Below, piece after piece: positions 25,561 to 34,100 of a stretch of DNA of 58,531 bases. A program made the translations under genes and the position numbers. The DNA lies in the NCBI GenBank assembly GCA_017395545.1, contig JAFPUF010000110.1, positions 1-58,531 of the forward strand, read 5' to 3'. This stretch comes from Treponema sp. (GTDB taxonomy: Bacteria > Spirochaetota > Spirochaetia > Treponematales > Treponemataceae). The notes below the pieces were generated by a model. That model searched no databases, was not told the origin of the DNA, and saw only the letters and a program-made list of their open reading frames with translations. Every line of letters starts with the position of its first letter. Position 1 is the stretch's first letter.

Positions 25561-26549
25561 AGGCAATTTTTGACTTTACTGGCTCTGAAAAAAGGCTTCT
25601 CGTGTTCACAGAAAGACTTTCTGAACTCGTTTTATCCGGATGCTCTTTGCAGAAATCTCTTTACGTTATGGGAAAAATGCGCTTCCGGGATATAAGACTG
25701 AACAGGACAGCTTTCTTTTTGCACAAAACTCTTCTTGCAGGAACAAAGTTTTCCATCGCTATGAGTCTTGCTCCTGATATTAAGCTTCCTGAGTGGTATG
25801 CCGCTTTTATTTCTGTTTCTGAAGAATGCGGAAGGCTTGGTCCGGTTCTGCTTTATCTTAAAAAACTACTTGAACACAAAAGGTCGGCAGACGAGAAGTT
25901 TTACACGTTCATTATTTATCCGGTTCTTGTTGTTCTTTTCGTTATGCTTGGTGGACTTTTATCAGTTTTTTACTTTCTGCCTTCCTTCGCCGGTCTTTTT
26001 GGAACGGATTATGAAAACATAAAGAGTGCGGCTTTGAAAAGTTTTCTTTATGCGGATATTTTCCTGCTTTTCTCATTTTCCTTCCTGATTTATATGATGA
26101 AAAAAATTGTTTCCCCTGGTCCGTGCGTGAATGTTTTCAGAACTATCGCCTTTTTGAGCGGAAATTCTGTTCCTGTTTTTCAGTCCCTGTCCTGTGCGTT
26201 TTCGTTTTCAGAAAGAAATAAAAAACTTACACTGGCACTTCTTGAAATAAAGAACCGGCTTCTTGAAGGTGAGAAGGTTGCTGACTGTTTCGGCCAGTGC
26301 CTTTCTGATGCAGGTTTCAAAAATGAAGGACTTCTACTTTCTGAAAATCTTTCACTTGGAGAGGAGACAGGTAAGACAGATGCTTTTGAAAGAACTGCGT
26401 CGCATCTTGAGGCCGTAACCGTCCGTAATGAAAAAATCTTTTTTTCAGTTTTGCAGCCCGCTCTTCTTCTTCTTTCGGCAGTTTACATCACTTTGATTTT
26501 AAAAACGGCATTTCTGCCTTTTATCACAAATTCTGGAGGTTTATTTTGA
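25557..26549 (+). CDS. gspF: Type II secretion inner-membrane platform protein
   Basis: Polytopic inner-membrane protein at the base of the pseudopilus. It has two copies of the GspF cytoplasmic helical domain (LSELVLSGCSLQKSLYVM... and ...SVPVFQSLSCAFSFSERNKK), each followed by membrane helices near residues 115-140, 165-185 and 300-325. ISVSEECGRLGPVLLYLKK and LSLGEETGKTDAFERTA are the typical repeated (G/S)E-x-(S/T)G-x-L motifs. At 330 residues it is slightly shorter than usual (about 400). It overlaps the genes on both sides by 4 bases. Confidence 0.9.
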   Translation: MKAIFDFTGSEKRLLVFTERLSELVLSGCSLQKSLYVMGKMRFRDIRLNRTAFFLHKTLLAGTKFSIAMSLAPDIKLPEWYAAFISVSEECGRLGPVLLYLKKLLEHKRSADEKFYTFIIYPVLVVLFVMLGGLLSVFYFLPSFAGLFGTDYENIKSAALKSFLYADIFLLFSFSFLIYMMKKIVSPGPCVNVFRTIAFLSGNSVPVFQSLSCAFSFSERNKKLTLALLEIKNRLLEGEKVADCFGQCLSDAGFKNEGLLLSENLSLGEETGKTDAFERTASHLEAVTVRNEKIFFSVLQPALLLLSAVYITLILKTAFLPFITNSGGLF

Positions 26550-27028
26550 AAATCATTACAAGGAAAAATTATCAGAAAATCAGAAAAAAGAAAGATTCCG
26601 GATTTACTTTTGTGGAGACTCTGGCAGTTCTTGCAGTGACTGCGATTCTCACGACTCAGATCGGAATTGCCGCCCACAAAATGATTCAGAAAGCCCGGGT
26701 TTCTGCGGCGAAAACTCAGATTGAGAGCCTGAAACTTGCTTTGCAGAATTATTTTGCTGACTGCGGTAGATTCCCGACGGAAGAGCAGGGGCTCAATGCC
26801 TTGTGGGAGGAACCGGTTTTATATCCTCTTGCTGAGAACTGGAATGGACCGTACACGGATAAAAAAATAAGTACTGATCCCTGGGGCAGTGAATATCTGT
26901 ATGTTTTGAAAGACGGCGTTAATGCTGTTGATTTACCAAAAGGCCTGCCGTTCGGGATTATCTCGCTCGGAGAAGACAAATCTGAAGGAGGTGAGGGAAA
27001 TGACAAAGACATTTTTTCATGGGAGTAA
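26546..27028 (+). CDS. gspG: Type II secretion major pseudopilin
   Basis: Main subunit of the T2SS pseudopilus. The leader has many Lys/Arg, then the prepilin peptidase site SG-FTFVETL with Glu5, and a hydrophobic helix. The globular part carries the GspG signatures FPTEEQGLNALWE, WNGPYTDKK and DPWGSEYLYV, and SLGEDKSEGGEGNDKDIFSWE at the C-terminus matches the calcium-binding loop and DIxSW ending. The start is TTG overlapping the gspF stop, with GGAGG about 8 bases upstream. No prepilin peptidase (gspO) gene is in the window, so processing must rely on one elsewhere. Confidence 0.93.
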   Translation: MKIITRKNYQKIRKKKDSGFTFVETLAVLAVTAILTTQIGIAAHKMIQKARVSAAKTQIESLKLALQNYFADCGRFPTEEQGLNALWEEPVLYPLAENWNGPYTDKKISTDPWGSEYLYVLKDGVNAVDLPKGLPFGIISLGEDKSEGGEGNDKDIFSWE

Positions 27029-27269
27029 AACTTCATCAAATAATCATTTTATGAAAAAGAAAAGGCGGCTCGAAGAGGGGTATGCGCTTTTCATCGGAAG
27101 TGTTCTCCTGTTTTTGCTTTCGGTTTCGTTCATTTCTGCGGCTGCTTTTTTCAGGGCAAAGGCTGAAAACCTTGAAAAAGTCCGGAGCGTATTTTTGAGG
27201 GAACTGGAAAATGAAAACCAGAAACTTCTGGCAGAGTGGAAGAACAATTCTGATAAGGAGTGCGAATGA
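27000..27269 (+). CDS. Small pseudopilin-like membrane protein (89 aa)
   Basis: Starting at the ATG at 27000 (preceded by AAGGAGGTGAGGG), the protein has a basic leader KKKRRLEEG followed by YALFIGSVLLFLLSVSFIS, so it looks like a type IV prepilin signal with G-Y at the cleavage point but without Glu5. That pattern is typical of GspK-type tip pseudopilins. It is far too short for GspK (about 300 aa): only a ~45-residue charged helix follows. It overlaps the end of gspG by 29 bases and the next gene by 4. Inference: a reduced minor pseudopilin. Confidence 0.65.
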   Translation: MTKTFFHGSKTSSNNHFMKKKRRLEEGYALFIGSVLLFLLSVSFISAAAFFRAKAENLEKVRSVFLRELENENQKLLAEWKNNSDKECE

Positions 27270-27553
27270 AACTTATCGAAGCAGGTTTATTCCTGATTCT
27301 GCTGCCGCTTTTTGCACATATCTGTGTGACAGGCAAAAAAGCTATGGACACTGAATATCAGCATTATCTGGATAAGGTTCGGGATATTTATTCTGAAAGA
27401 GAAATCGTCAATTCTTTCAGAAATTCCTGTTCAGAGGGCAAAGCTTTTGACAATGAGGAGGCTGAAATCTGTGAAGAAGGCTTTAAAGACGGAAAAACGC
27501 TTTTAAAAATGAAATGGAAGGAACTTGAAGTGTTCGGCATAAAAAATCAGTGA
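27266..27553 (+). CDS. Small membrane-anchored T2SS-locus protein (95 aa)
   Basis: One N-terminal hydrophobic helix (IEAGLFLILLPLFAHICV) is followed by a ~70-residue charged, helical, Cys-containing tail. I use the ATG at 27266, which overlaps the previous stop (ATGA) and has AAGGAG 6 bases before it; a GTG at 27260 in the same frame is inside that ribosome-binding site and is less likely. The position after gspG and a pseudopilin-like gene suggests a GspI/GspH-like minor pseudopilin or an assembly factor, but the sequence has no clear prepilin cleavage site. Function inferred from context only. Confidence 0.6.
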   Translation: MKLIEAGLFLILLPLFAHICVTGKKAMDTEYQHYLDKVRDIYSEREIVNSFRNSCSEGKAFDNEEAEICEEGFKDGKTLLKMKWKELEVFGIKNQ

Positions 27554-27568
27554 AAATAAGGAGGATTT

Positions 27569-28795
27569 ATGAAAAAAATTATTGTTAAATCGGCGGATTA
27601 CGAACTTTACCGTTTTTTTCTGCCATGGAGATTTTTATTTATGCATGAAGAGAACCGCTTTATTCTGGGAGAACTTGAAAAATACCATCCTAGGTTTTCT
27701 CCGGCCTGCTGCTATGATGCAAAACTGTCGCTCAGAAAAAAACAGGTGCTTGCTGAGGTCGTTGTGATGGAAAAATCCAGCCTTGCACAGTACAAAAATT
27801 CCGGAGGTGAACTTTTTATCGAGGGTAACCGGCGGAGAAGAATTTTCTCTTCAAAAACGAGGTTTTTCCGGTGGGCAACATTAATTCTGATTATTCTTGC
27901 AGGAATTCTAACTTTGCGTATTGGCGGATTAGTTTCAGGAGAAAAGACGGACTCGTCTGTAGAATACGACAAAAACTACGACTTTGAAAACATTCCTGAC
28001 AGTGAGGCACTTTCAGAGGAAAATTCGCTTCCTGATGCCGGGGAACTTATGACTGAATTCTTTTCTTCAGTTTCAGGGGCGCATGGTAAAGTTTCTTCGT
28101 TTTTTTATGGCGGCGGAAAGTGCAGGTTTTCAATTTACGGCTGTCATACAGAGAGTATTGCGAGCGCAAAATACTGTGTGGTCTCTTTCAGGGATAACGA
28201 GCCATATTTTGATATGGAATTACCGTTTTCAGAAAAGAAAGCGAATGTTACGGAGTTTTTAAATGGGATGGAGAGTGTTGAGGTGAGAACTCCGCTCGTA
28301 CATTTCAGTCCGGAGTCTGAAAGCGCGGAAATTGCACTTGTCAGAAAGCGGCTGATTGAGTTCGGTTCAAAAATCGAGAGTGAGCATAACGGTGAAAAAA
28401 GTGCGGAGTTTGCTTTTTCTGTGAACCGTTCATATCTGTATTCGGCCCTTAAAGTATGCGGTGAAAGTTCTGCGATGCTTGGCTGGAAAGAAAAAACTCT
28501 TTCAGTGAGTGAATCAGGGGGAGAATGTCGTATTAAAGTTGAGTTTGAAAAAGGAAAAAAGGCAGATTTTTCTGTGATGGAACATCTTTCTAAATATGCA
28601 TATCTCTTCGGAAAGGAAACACAGAAAATCGTGCCGAAAAAAACAAAACTTTTTGCAGTAAAACCTTCTGCAGCTTTGAAAACTCCTCCTGAGGTTGAAA
28701 TCGGGAAAATTAAAAAAAGTGACGGAAGCATGCTTGTTTACTTTAGAAATGCTGACGGAAAAACTTCATTCAGGGAGGAGAAAATTGCGAAATAA
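27569..28795 (+). CDS. Bitopic inner-membrane protein of the T2SS locus, GspL/GspM-like by layout
   Basis: A 408-residue protein with a basic cytoplasmic region of about 100 residues, one membrane helix (WATLILIILAGILTLRIGG, about 102-120) and a large periplasmic domain with an acidic linker (ENIPDSEALSEENSLPD). This topology is that of GspL or a fused GspL-GspM, the proteins that couple GspE to the envelope parts. I see no actin-like motifs, so sequence support is weak. The ribosome-binding region AAGGAGG before the ATG is identical to the one before the RHS gene (27 bases shared). It ends 11 bases after the TTG start of the next gene. Confidence 0.55.
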   Translation: MKKIIVKSADYELYRFFLPWRFLFMHEENRFILGELEKYHPRFSPACCYDAKLSLRKKQVLAEVVVMEKSSLAQYKNSGGELFIEGNRRRRIFSSKTRFFRWATLILIILAGILTLRIGGLVSGEKTDSSVEYDKNYDFENIPDSEALSEENSLPDAGELMTEFFSSVSGAHGKVSSFFYGGGKCRFSIYGCHTESIASAKYCVVSFRDNEPYFDMELPFSEKKANVTEFLNGMESVEVRTPLVHFSPESESAEIALVRKRLIEFGSKIESEHNGEKSAEFAFSVNRSYLYSALKVCGESSAMLGWKEKTLSVSESGGECRIKVEFEKGKKADFSVMEHLSKYAYLFGKETQKIVPKKTKLFAVKPSAALKTPPEVEIGKIKKSDGSMLVYFRNADGKTSFREEKIAK

Positions 28796-29306
28796 AAAAA
28801 CATTCAGGCTTTTAGCATTCTGGACATTTGCAGCACTTCTCCTTGGTTCGTGTGCATCCACAAAATTTGAAGGCAAAGCTGTTCTTACCGGAAGAGTATG
28901 TGATGAAAAAGGCGCGGGGGTTCCCAATTATTATGTGTCTCTTGGTCTGGGAAAAAATGCGGTTACAGACATAAGCGGAGTCTTTGTTTTCCGCGATGTC
29001 TCAAGCGGAAATTATCATCTTTCCGGGGGCGGATGGGGCTGGTGTCCTTTTGAGACTGATATTTCTTTCCTCGATAAAAAATCTATAGTCTGTGTTCAGG
29101 TGGAAAAACTGGAATCGCTTTTCCCGAAAATTGAAGCTCTTATTCAGGGAGAAAAATATGATGAAGCTAAGGAACTTGTGTCAAAATCCAGAGACTACAA
29201 TGAAAAAAATCCGCTTTATCTGTTTTACAAAAATCTGATTATTTATTGTGCAGAGCCGGATGAGAAACGGAAATGTGCTTTGCTTATGTCTCTCGAAAAA
29301 ATCTGA
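28785..29306 (+). CDS. Lipoprotein with carboxypeptidase-regulatory-like domain (173 aa)
   Basis: The TTG at 28785 is preferred because GGGAGGAG lies just before it and the resulting N-terminus (LRNKKTFRLLAFWTFAALLLGSC) is a perfect lipoprotein signal. Upstream in-frame codons lie inside the previous gene. The mature part has LTGRVCDEKGAGVPNYYVSLGLG and DISGVFVFRDVSSGNYHLS, the pattern of the CarboxypepD_reg-like beta-sandwich found in many cell-surface proteins. A Lys/Glu-rich helical tail follows (about 60 residues). Periplasmic or outer-membrane leaflet location is expected. A role in cargo docking or surface anchoring is only a guess from context. Confidence 0.72.
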   Translation: MRNKKTFRLLAFWTFAALLLGSCASTKFEGKAVLTGRVCDEKGAGVPNYYVSLGLGKNAVTDISGVFVFRDVSSGNYHLSGGGWGWCPFETDISFLDKKSIVCVQVEKLESLFPKIEALIQGEKYDEAKELVSKSRDYNEKNPLYLFYKNLIIYCAEPDEKRKCALLMSLEKI

Positions 29307-29325
29307 TGAAAAAACTGGAGGAAAA

Positions 29326-29793
29326 ATGAAAAAAAAATCGTCGAAACTTTTTTTAGCCGGTATTCTTATGACAGTATCAGTTGTTTTTCTTTCCTGCTGT
29401 ACTACGGATATTCTGTCAGCCCCTTATGTAATATCAAATCCGCATGTGGAAACCGGTTCTATTGATGAAAAATACAATTATGCGGGTATGCATTTCTCTC
29501 TCTTTAATGACAGTGAAAAAACAATCAGGAGTTTCACAATATCCTTCATGCTCTACGATTCTGAAGGAAACAATCCTTTTATCGGATCCAATTGCATAGT
29601 TTCAAAATGTGAGGAAATGATAGAAGCAGGAGCTGCAGGAGATTTTGTGATAAGCCTGGATCAGTATATATCTGTCGTTCCCGACGAAGCCTATCTGACA
29701 GACTTTGTCTATATCAGGGAGATTTGTTATACGGATTTGAGCGTATGGAAAGATCCTTACGGAATGTATTGTGTCAGGGAGGCTTACGAATGA
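29326..29793 (+). CDS. Small lipoprotein, function unknown (155 aa)
   Basis: The start at 29326 follows CTGGAGGAAAA. The signal sequence ends VVFLSCC, so Cys of the lipobox is probably lipidated. The mature domain (NYAGMHFSLFNDSEKTIRSFTISFMLYDSEGN) has the strand pattern of a small beta-sandwich such as FxLYD/DUF-type domains, with the LFNDSEKTI..F.ISF.LYD motif typical of that group. It contains three further cysteines. It overlaps the next gene by 4 bases (ATGA), so it belongs to the same operon. No function can be assigned. Confidence 0.7.
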   Translation: MKKKSSKLFLAGILMTVSVVFLSCCTTDILSAPYVISNPHVETGSIDEKYNYAGMHFSLFNDSEKTIRSFTISFMLYDSEGNNPFIGSNCIVSKCEEMIEAGAAGDFVISLDQYISVVPDEAYLTDFVYIREICYTDLSVWKDPYGMYCVREAYE

Positions 29794-31154
29794 AAAAGAT
29801 TTCTTTTATTTTTTCTCTGCTGCCTTTGTTCTGTGTTTTCTTTTCATGTAACAGTGAGCTTACAGGAATTGGTGATAATTCTCCCTCTGTTGTGTCTGCT
29901 TTGGAGTCAAAAGCTTCAGAAAAAAGTGCCTGGACATTCCTTGTTTATATGGCGGCTGACAACAATCTTGAGAGCGACGCAATAACAGACTTCAACGAGA
30001 TGGAGAATTCCTCAATCAGTGACAGCGTAACAGTTCTGGTTCTTTTCGACCGGGCCCAGGGGTATGATGCTAGTAACGGTGACTGGAGCGGCACCAGGCT
30101 TTACAGAATCGTGAAAGATGAACAGAAAAACAAAACTCTGATTGTCAGCGAGAGGCTTTCCTGTGAGGATTTAGGTCTCTCTTCTGAATCTGAAACGGAA
30201 CTGGACATGTCAAAGCCTGCGACTTTGAGTGCATTCGAGAGTTTTGCAAGGAAAAATTATCCGGCTGATAATTATGCACTTTTTATCTGGGGGCACGGAA
30301 CCGGCTGGAGAAGCAGTCCAGTTTATGATTGTGGTGATTGTCCTTCAGAACTGTCACGGGCTGTAGCAATTGAGTCTGAAACGGGTACTTATATGAGCAT
30401 TTCTTCTCTTCGTTCTGCGATTTGCGAGGGAATGGAAGAAGACCGGTTTTCTGTGATTGGTTTTGATACCTGCTTCGGAATGTGCATTGAGTGCGCTTAT
30501 GAGCTAAAAGACTGTGCGAAATATATGTTCGGAACTCCAGCTCTGGTTCCTGAAAGCGGCTGGAACTACACAAAAATATTTGATTCTTTTTGCGAGAGTG
30601 AGCAGTCAGTTCAGAATCTGATAGATTCGGTTAACACGCAGTACCAGGAGTCGTATGGCTCTTACGCCTATGCTTCATTTACGTGCGTTGACTTATCTGA
30701 AATGGAAAATGTTGTGGATGTATTTTCCGAATACTCGAAGTCACTTTCGGATTTGATTGTTACAAAAGACATCCGGAACAGTATTTTTGAAGAATTGACA
30801 AAAAATACTGTTTCCTATCATGCGACAGAATATCCGACTGATTTCTATTTCGATATTTATGACGCGTCTTCTGTACTGACAGATTATCTTTCAGGTGAAG
30901 AATTACAGAAGAGCCTCGATAAGGCTCTGAGCTGTTCATGGAGCGCCAGCGGTAATAGTGCATCTCTCGGAGTTTTTTTCTGCGTTTACAAAACTGCTTC
31001 CGTAATCCAGAGTTCACATCCCGCCAGCTATATCAGCGGCTCCCGTGACACGCTTCTCTCGGAATTTGTTTCTCAGTGTACTGAATATGTTCCAAGTTCT
31101 GACAATAAGGGAAGTCTTCTGGACAAGCTCTTTTATACAAATTTTTCAGAATGA
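29790..31154 (+). CDS. Clostripain-family (C11) cysteine protease lipoprotein
   Basis: A 454-residue exported lipoprotein: MKKISFIFSLLPLFCVFFSC gives lipidation at Cys20. The catalytic part begins AWTFLVYMAADNNLESDAI, with WGHGTGW (His169) and GFDTCFGM (Cys228), the His/Cys dyad of peptidase family C11. Known members cut after Arg or Lys and often self-process. The start at 29790 overlaps the previous stop, with AGGGAGG upstream. It is followed 24 bases later by the RHS gene, so it may process or release that protein; this link is inferred from position only. Confidence 0.85.
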   Translation: MKKISFIFSLLPLFCVFFSCNSELTGIGDNSPSVVSALESKASEKSAWTFLVYMAADNNLESDAITDFNEMENSSISDSVTVLVLFDRAQGYDASNGDWSGTRLYRIVKDEQKNKTLIVSERLSCEDLGLSSESETELDMSKPATLSAFESFARKNYPADNYALFIWGHGTGWRSSPVYDCGDCPSELSRAVAIESETGTYMSISSLRSAICEGMEEDRFSVIGFDTCFGMCIECAYELKDCAKYMFGTPALVPESGWNYTKIFDSFCESEQSVQNLIDSVNTQYQESYGSYAYASFTCVDLSEMENVVDVFSEYSKSLSDLIVTKDIRNSIFEELTKNTVSYHATEYPTDFYFDIYDASSVLTDYLSGEELQKSLDKALSCSWSASGNSASLGVFFCVYKTASVIQSSHPASYISGSRDTLLSEFVSQCTEYVPSSDNKGSLLDKLFYTNFSE

Positions 31155-31178
31155 AAAAAGTAAAAATAAGGAGGATTT

Positions 31179-34100
31179 ATGAAAAAAATAAGCAGATATT
31201 TTCTTCTTTTTCTGTTTTCGCTCTTTGTTTTCTCTCCGTTATGTCTTTTTGCCGACGATGATCTTGATGGAAATGATGACGGTAATACTGACTATGGCTA
31301 CGGCTGGCAGGGAGACGATAACGATGATTCCGATACTCCTGAAGATACAGATGACAACAGTGAGAGCGACTGTCCGAGTATCTCAGACATGAACAGCTGG
31401 TCAGATGATGACTGGTCGAGTTTCCTTGATTCCTGTCAGGAAGTGCCTGACGGTTACGACGGAACTCCCAATACTGCAGGTCAGGAGGCGAACGACTGGC
31501 ATTCCGGTGCCGCATCGGGAGATGCTTATGATTTTGGCAGTAACACTACGGTAACGACTGCTAGTGGCGAAATAATCTCAGTCGGAATAAACGATGTCCT
31601 TCAGGATGACGGTTCTATTTCCTTTACTTATACAGGACCCGGCTGTGAGGATCCCGATTTTAAGGCGGAGGTTGAGGCTCGTGTCGAGGCGTTTTTTGCA
31701 GACCAGGAAACAAGGCATACGGCGGAGGCGCTTTACGAGGCGATTACAAACCTGATGGCTGCAAAGGCAGAACTTGAGGCGGCTAAAAGTGCGAAAGAGG
31801 AGCCTGCTAAAATTGCTGAACTCGAAGCGAAGGTTAATGAGGCAAAATCAGTTCTCGAAGAATTATGTGCTCAGAATGGTTATATCTATAGCGTTACAGG
31901 AAGGGGAAATTACGGCGCGATAATTGACAAGGAGGGAAAAGCTGTCATGAAGGTCGGGGATCCCGTAATTTTCGCAACAGGAGATTTTGTAATTGATGAT
32001 ATCGATTCGTGCAGGTGCGGAAATAAAACTGCTTTTGAGATTCAAAGACACTATTCTTCTGAAAATGCCGCAATTGAGGATATTTCATCCGGAATCTTCG
32101 GACGGGGATGGTCTTCAAACCTTGAGACGAGAATAGTGCGCGGTTACAGTACTGATTTTGAGGAAGCCGTTCCCGGCTGGGAGAATTGTATCTCAGAGCT
32201 TGAGGAGCATGAGAAAACAATTTCTGAATATCTTTCAGACGATACAGAATGTTCGAATATTTATGCTTCAATGCAGGAACTTCTGGAATCGGCAAAAGCA
32301 GAATATGCGGAGATTAAAAACTGTGCAGAAAAAAGTGTTGCACAGAGATATGACAACAGATACGTCGAGTACGGGCTTCCTGCAAAATATGCCCCTAAAA
32401 TCGGAATGGACTCAGTTCTTTTTGTTCAGGACAACGGCGGAATGATTGTTTTTTACAAAAACACTGACGGAACATATTCTCTGTCTCCACAGTTTTCTTC
32501 ACTTCAAATATCACTTTCTGAATCTTCTGACGGGTATTGTGTTTCATATGATGCTTACGGGGCTAAAAGATATTATTCAAAACTCGGACTTCCCCAATTT
32601 TTTACTTTCAAAAATAGCGGTAAAATCGAATTCTTTTATGATTCCTCTATGAATCTTGCCTACATTTCGCTCGACGGAAAAAAAACTTATTCTTTTTCAT
32701 GGAGCGGAAAAAATCTCTTGTCTGCCGTGGAGTGCGAAAGCGGAAAAAAAATAGAGTACGGCTATGAAAATGGTATTTTATCGCTTATTAAAGACACTGC
32801 CGGGGATACAAAAAAGTTTACTTATGACGCATCCGGTATGATTTCAAGGCAGATTAAGGCAGACGGCAGTTACATCGGATTTGAGTTTTCTGAAATCGAC
32901 GGTAAAAAACGCTGCACAAAAACCACGAATGAGGAAGGCAAATCCGAATACTTTTCTTACAATACTGCAGAGCGCAAAATGACATACACTGATCACGATG
33001 GAAGAATCTCTGTTTATGTCTATGATGAAAAAGGACGGACTGTTTCCGAATCTAAGCCTGACGGAACTTTTACTAATTATGAATATGACAGCGAGAACCG
33101 TCTGACTGCGAAAACCTCAAATTCTGGAAGAATTTCTTTTTCATACGATTCTGATGGAAATATGACTGAAAAAAAGTACTCTGACGGAACGGCTGAAAAA
33201 TGGATTTACGCAAACGGCTTACTTTCATCATTTACTGACCGTGACGGGTTTACTCAGAATTATTTTTACAATTCCAGTAATCTTATGACAGATATTTACC
33301 GCTGTGGCAGACTGCTTTATCATTTTGAATATGATTCTGACAATAAACTCTCTTCATCAACAGGCTGTACGGGAAACAAAACTTCAATAAAATACGACTC
33401 AAACGGAAATATAATTGAGAAATCCGTTTTTGGTGAAGGAAAATCTGTTCCTGCGAGAACTCAGAAATGGTCTTATGATTCAGAGAACCGGGTGAGCCTT
33501 TACACAGATTCTCTGGGAAGGAAAACTTCTTATTCATACACAGACCACAGCATAGAAACCGTAAACAGTGACGGACTTGTAACTGAAGAAATCTATTCTC
33601 CTAGGAAACTCCTTCTTTCCAGAACTCTAACCGACTCAAAAACCGGGGAGAGCCGGACAGTTTACTATGAGTACGACAGGAATAAAAACTGCACGGCGCA
33701 ATATATTTCAGGCGTTGATTCAAAAGGCAGAAAAATCGAAAAAACGAAATTATATTCTTTCCTCTATACAGATTCCGGAGAAACTTCGAGTCTCACAGAA
33801 TACGATGTGTTTTCTCAAAATCAGGCTAATATTGTGACTGGTTTTATTTATTCTTCCGATGGAAAATTAAATTGTTCAAAGAGTGGTTTTTCTGGCTCAA
33901 CTCTCAAATCAACGTATTATACAAGAAAAATTGAAAACGAAAGGCTGATAACGACCATAAAAAATGAAGAAGGTCGTCTTAAAACTCAGACTTTCGATTC
34001 TGAAGGAAGAATGCTTTCTGAAAGTGAGAATGAGATTTTAAAAATCGAAAGAGAATTCTCACCTGCAGGAAGACTTCTGCGCTCAAAAAACGGAAAATCT

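Noticed and set aside
28144-28731. A 195-codon minus-strand frame opposite the GspL-like gene
   Set aside because: The plus-strand gene has good start, operon overlap and topology; the antisense frame has no ribosome-binding site or domain.
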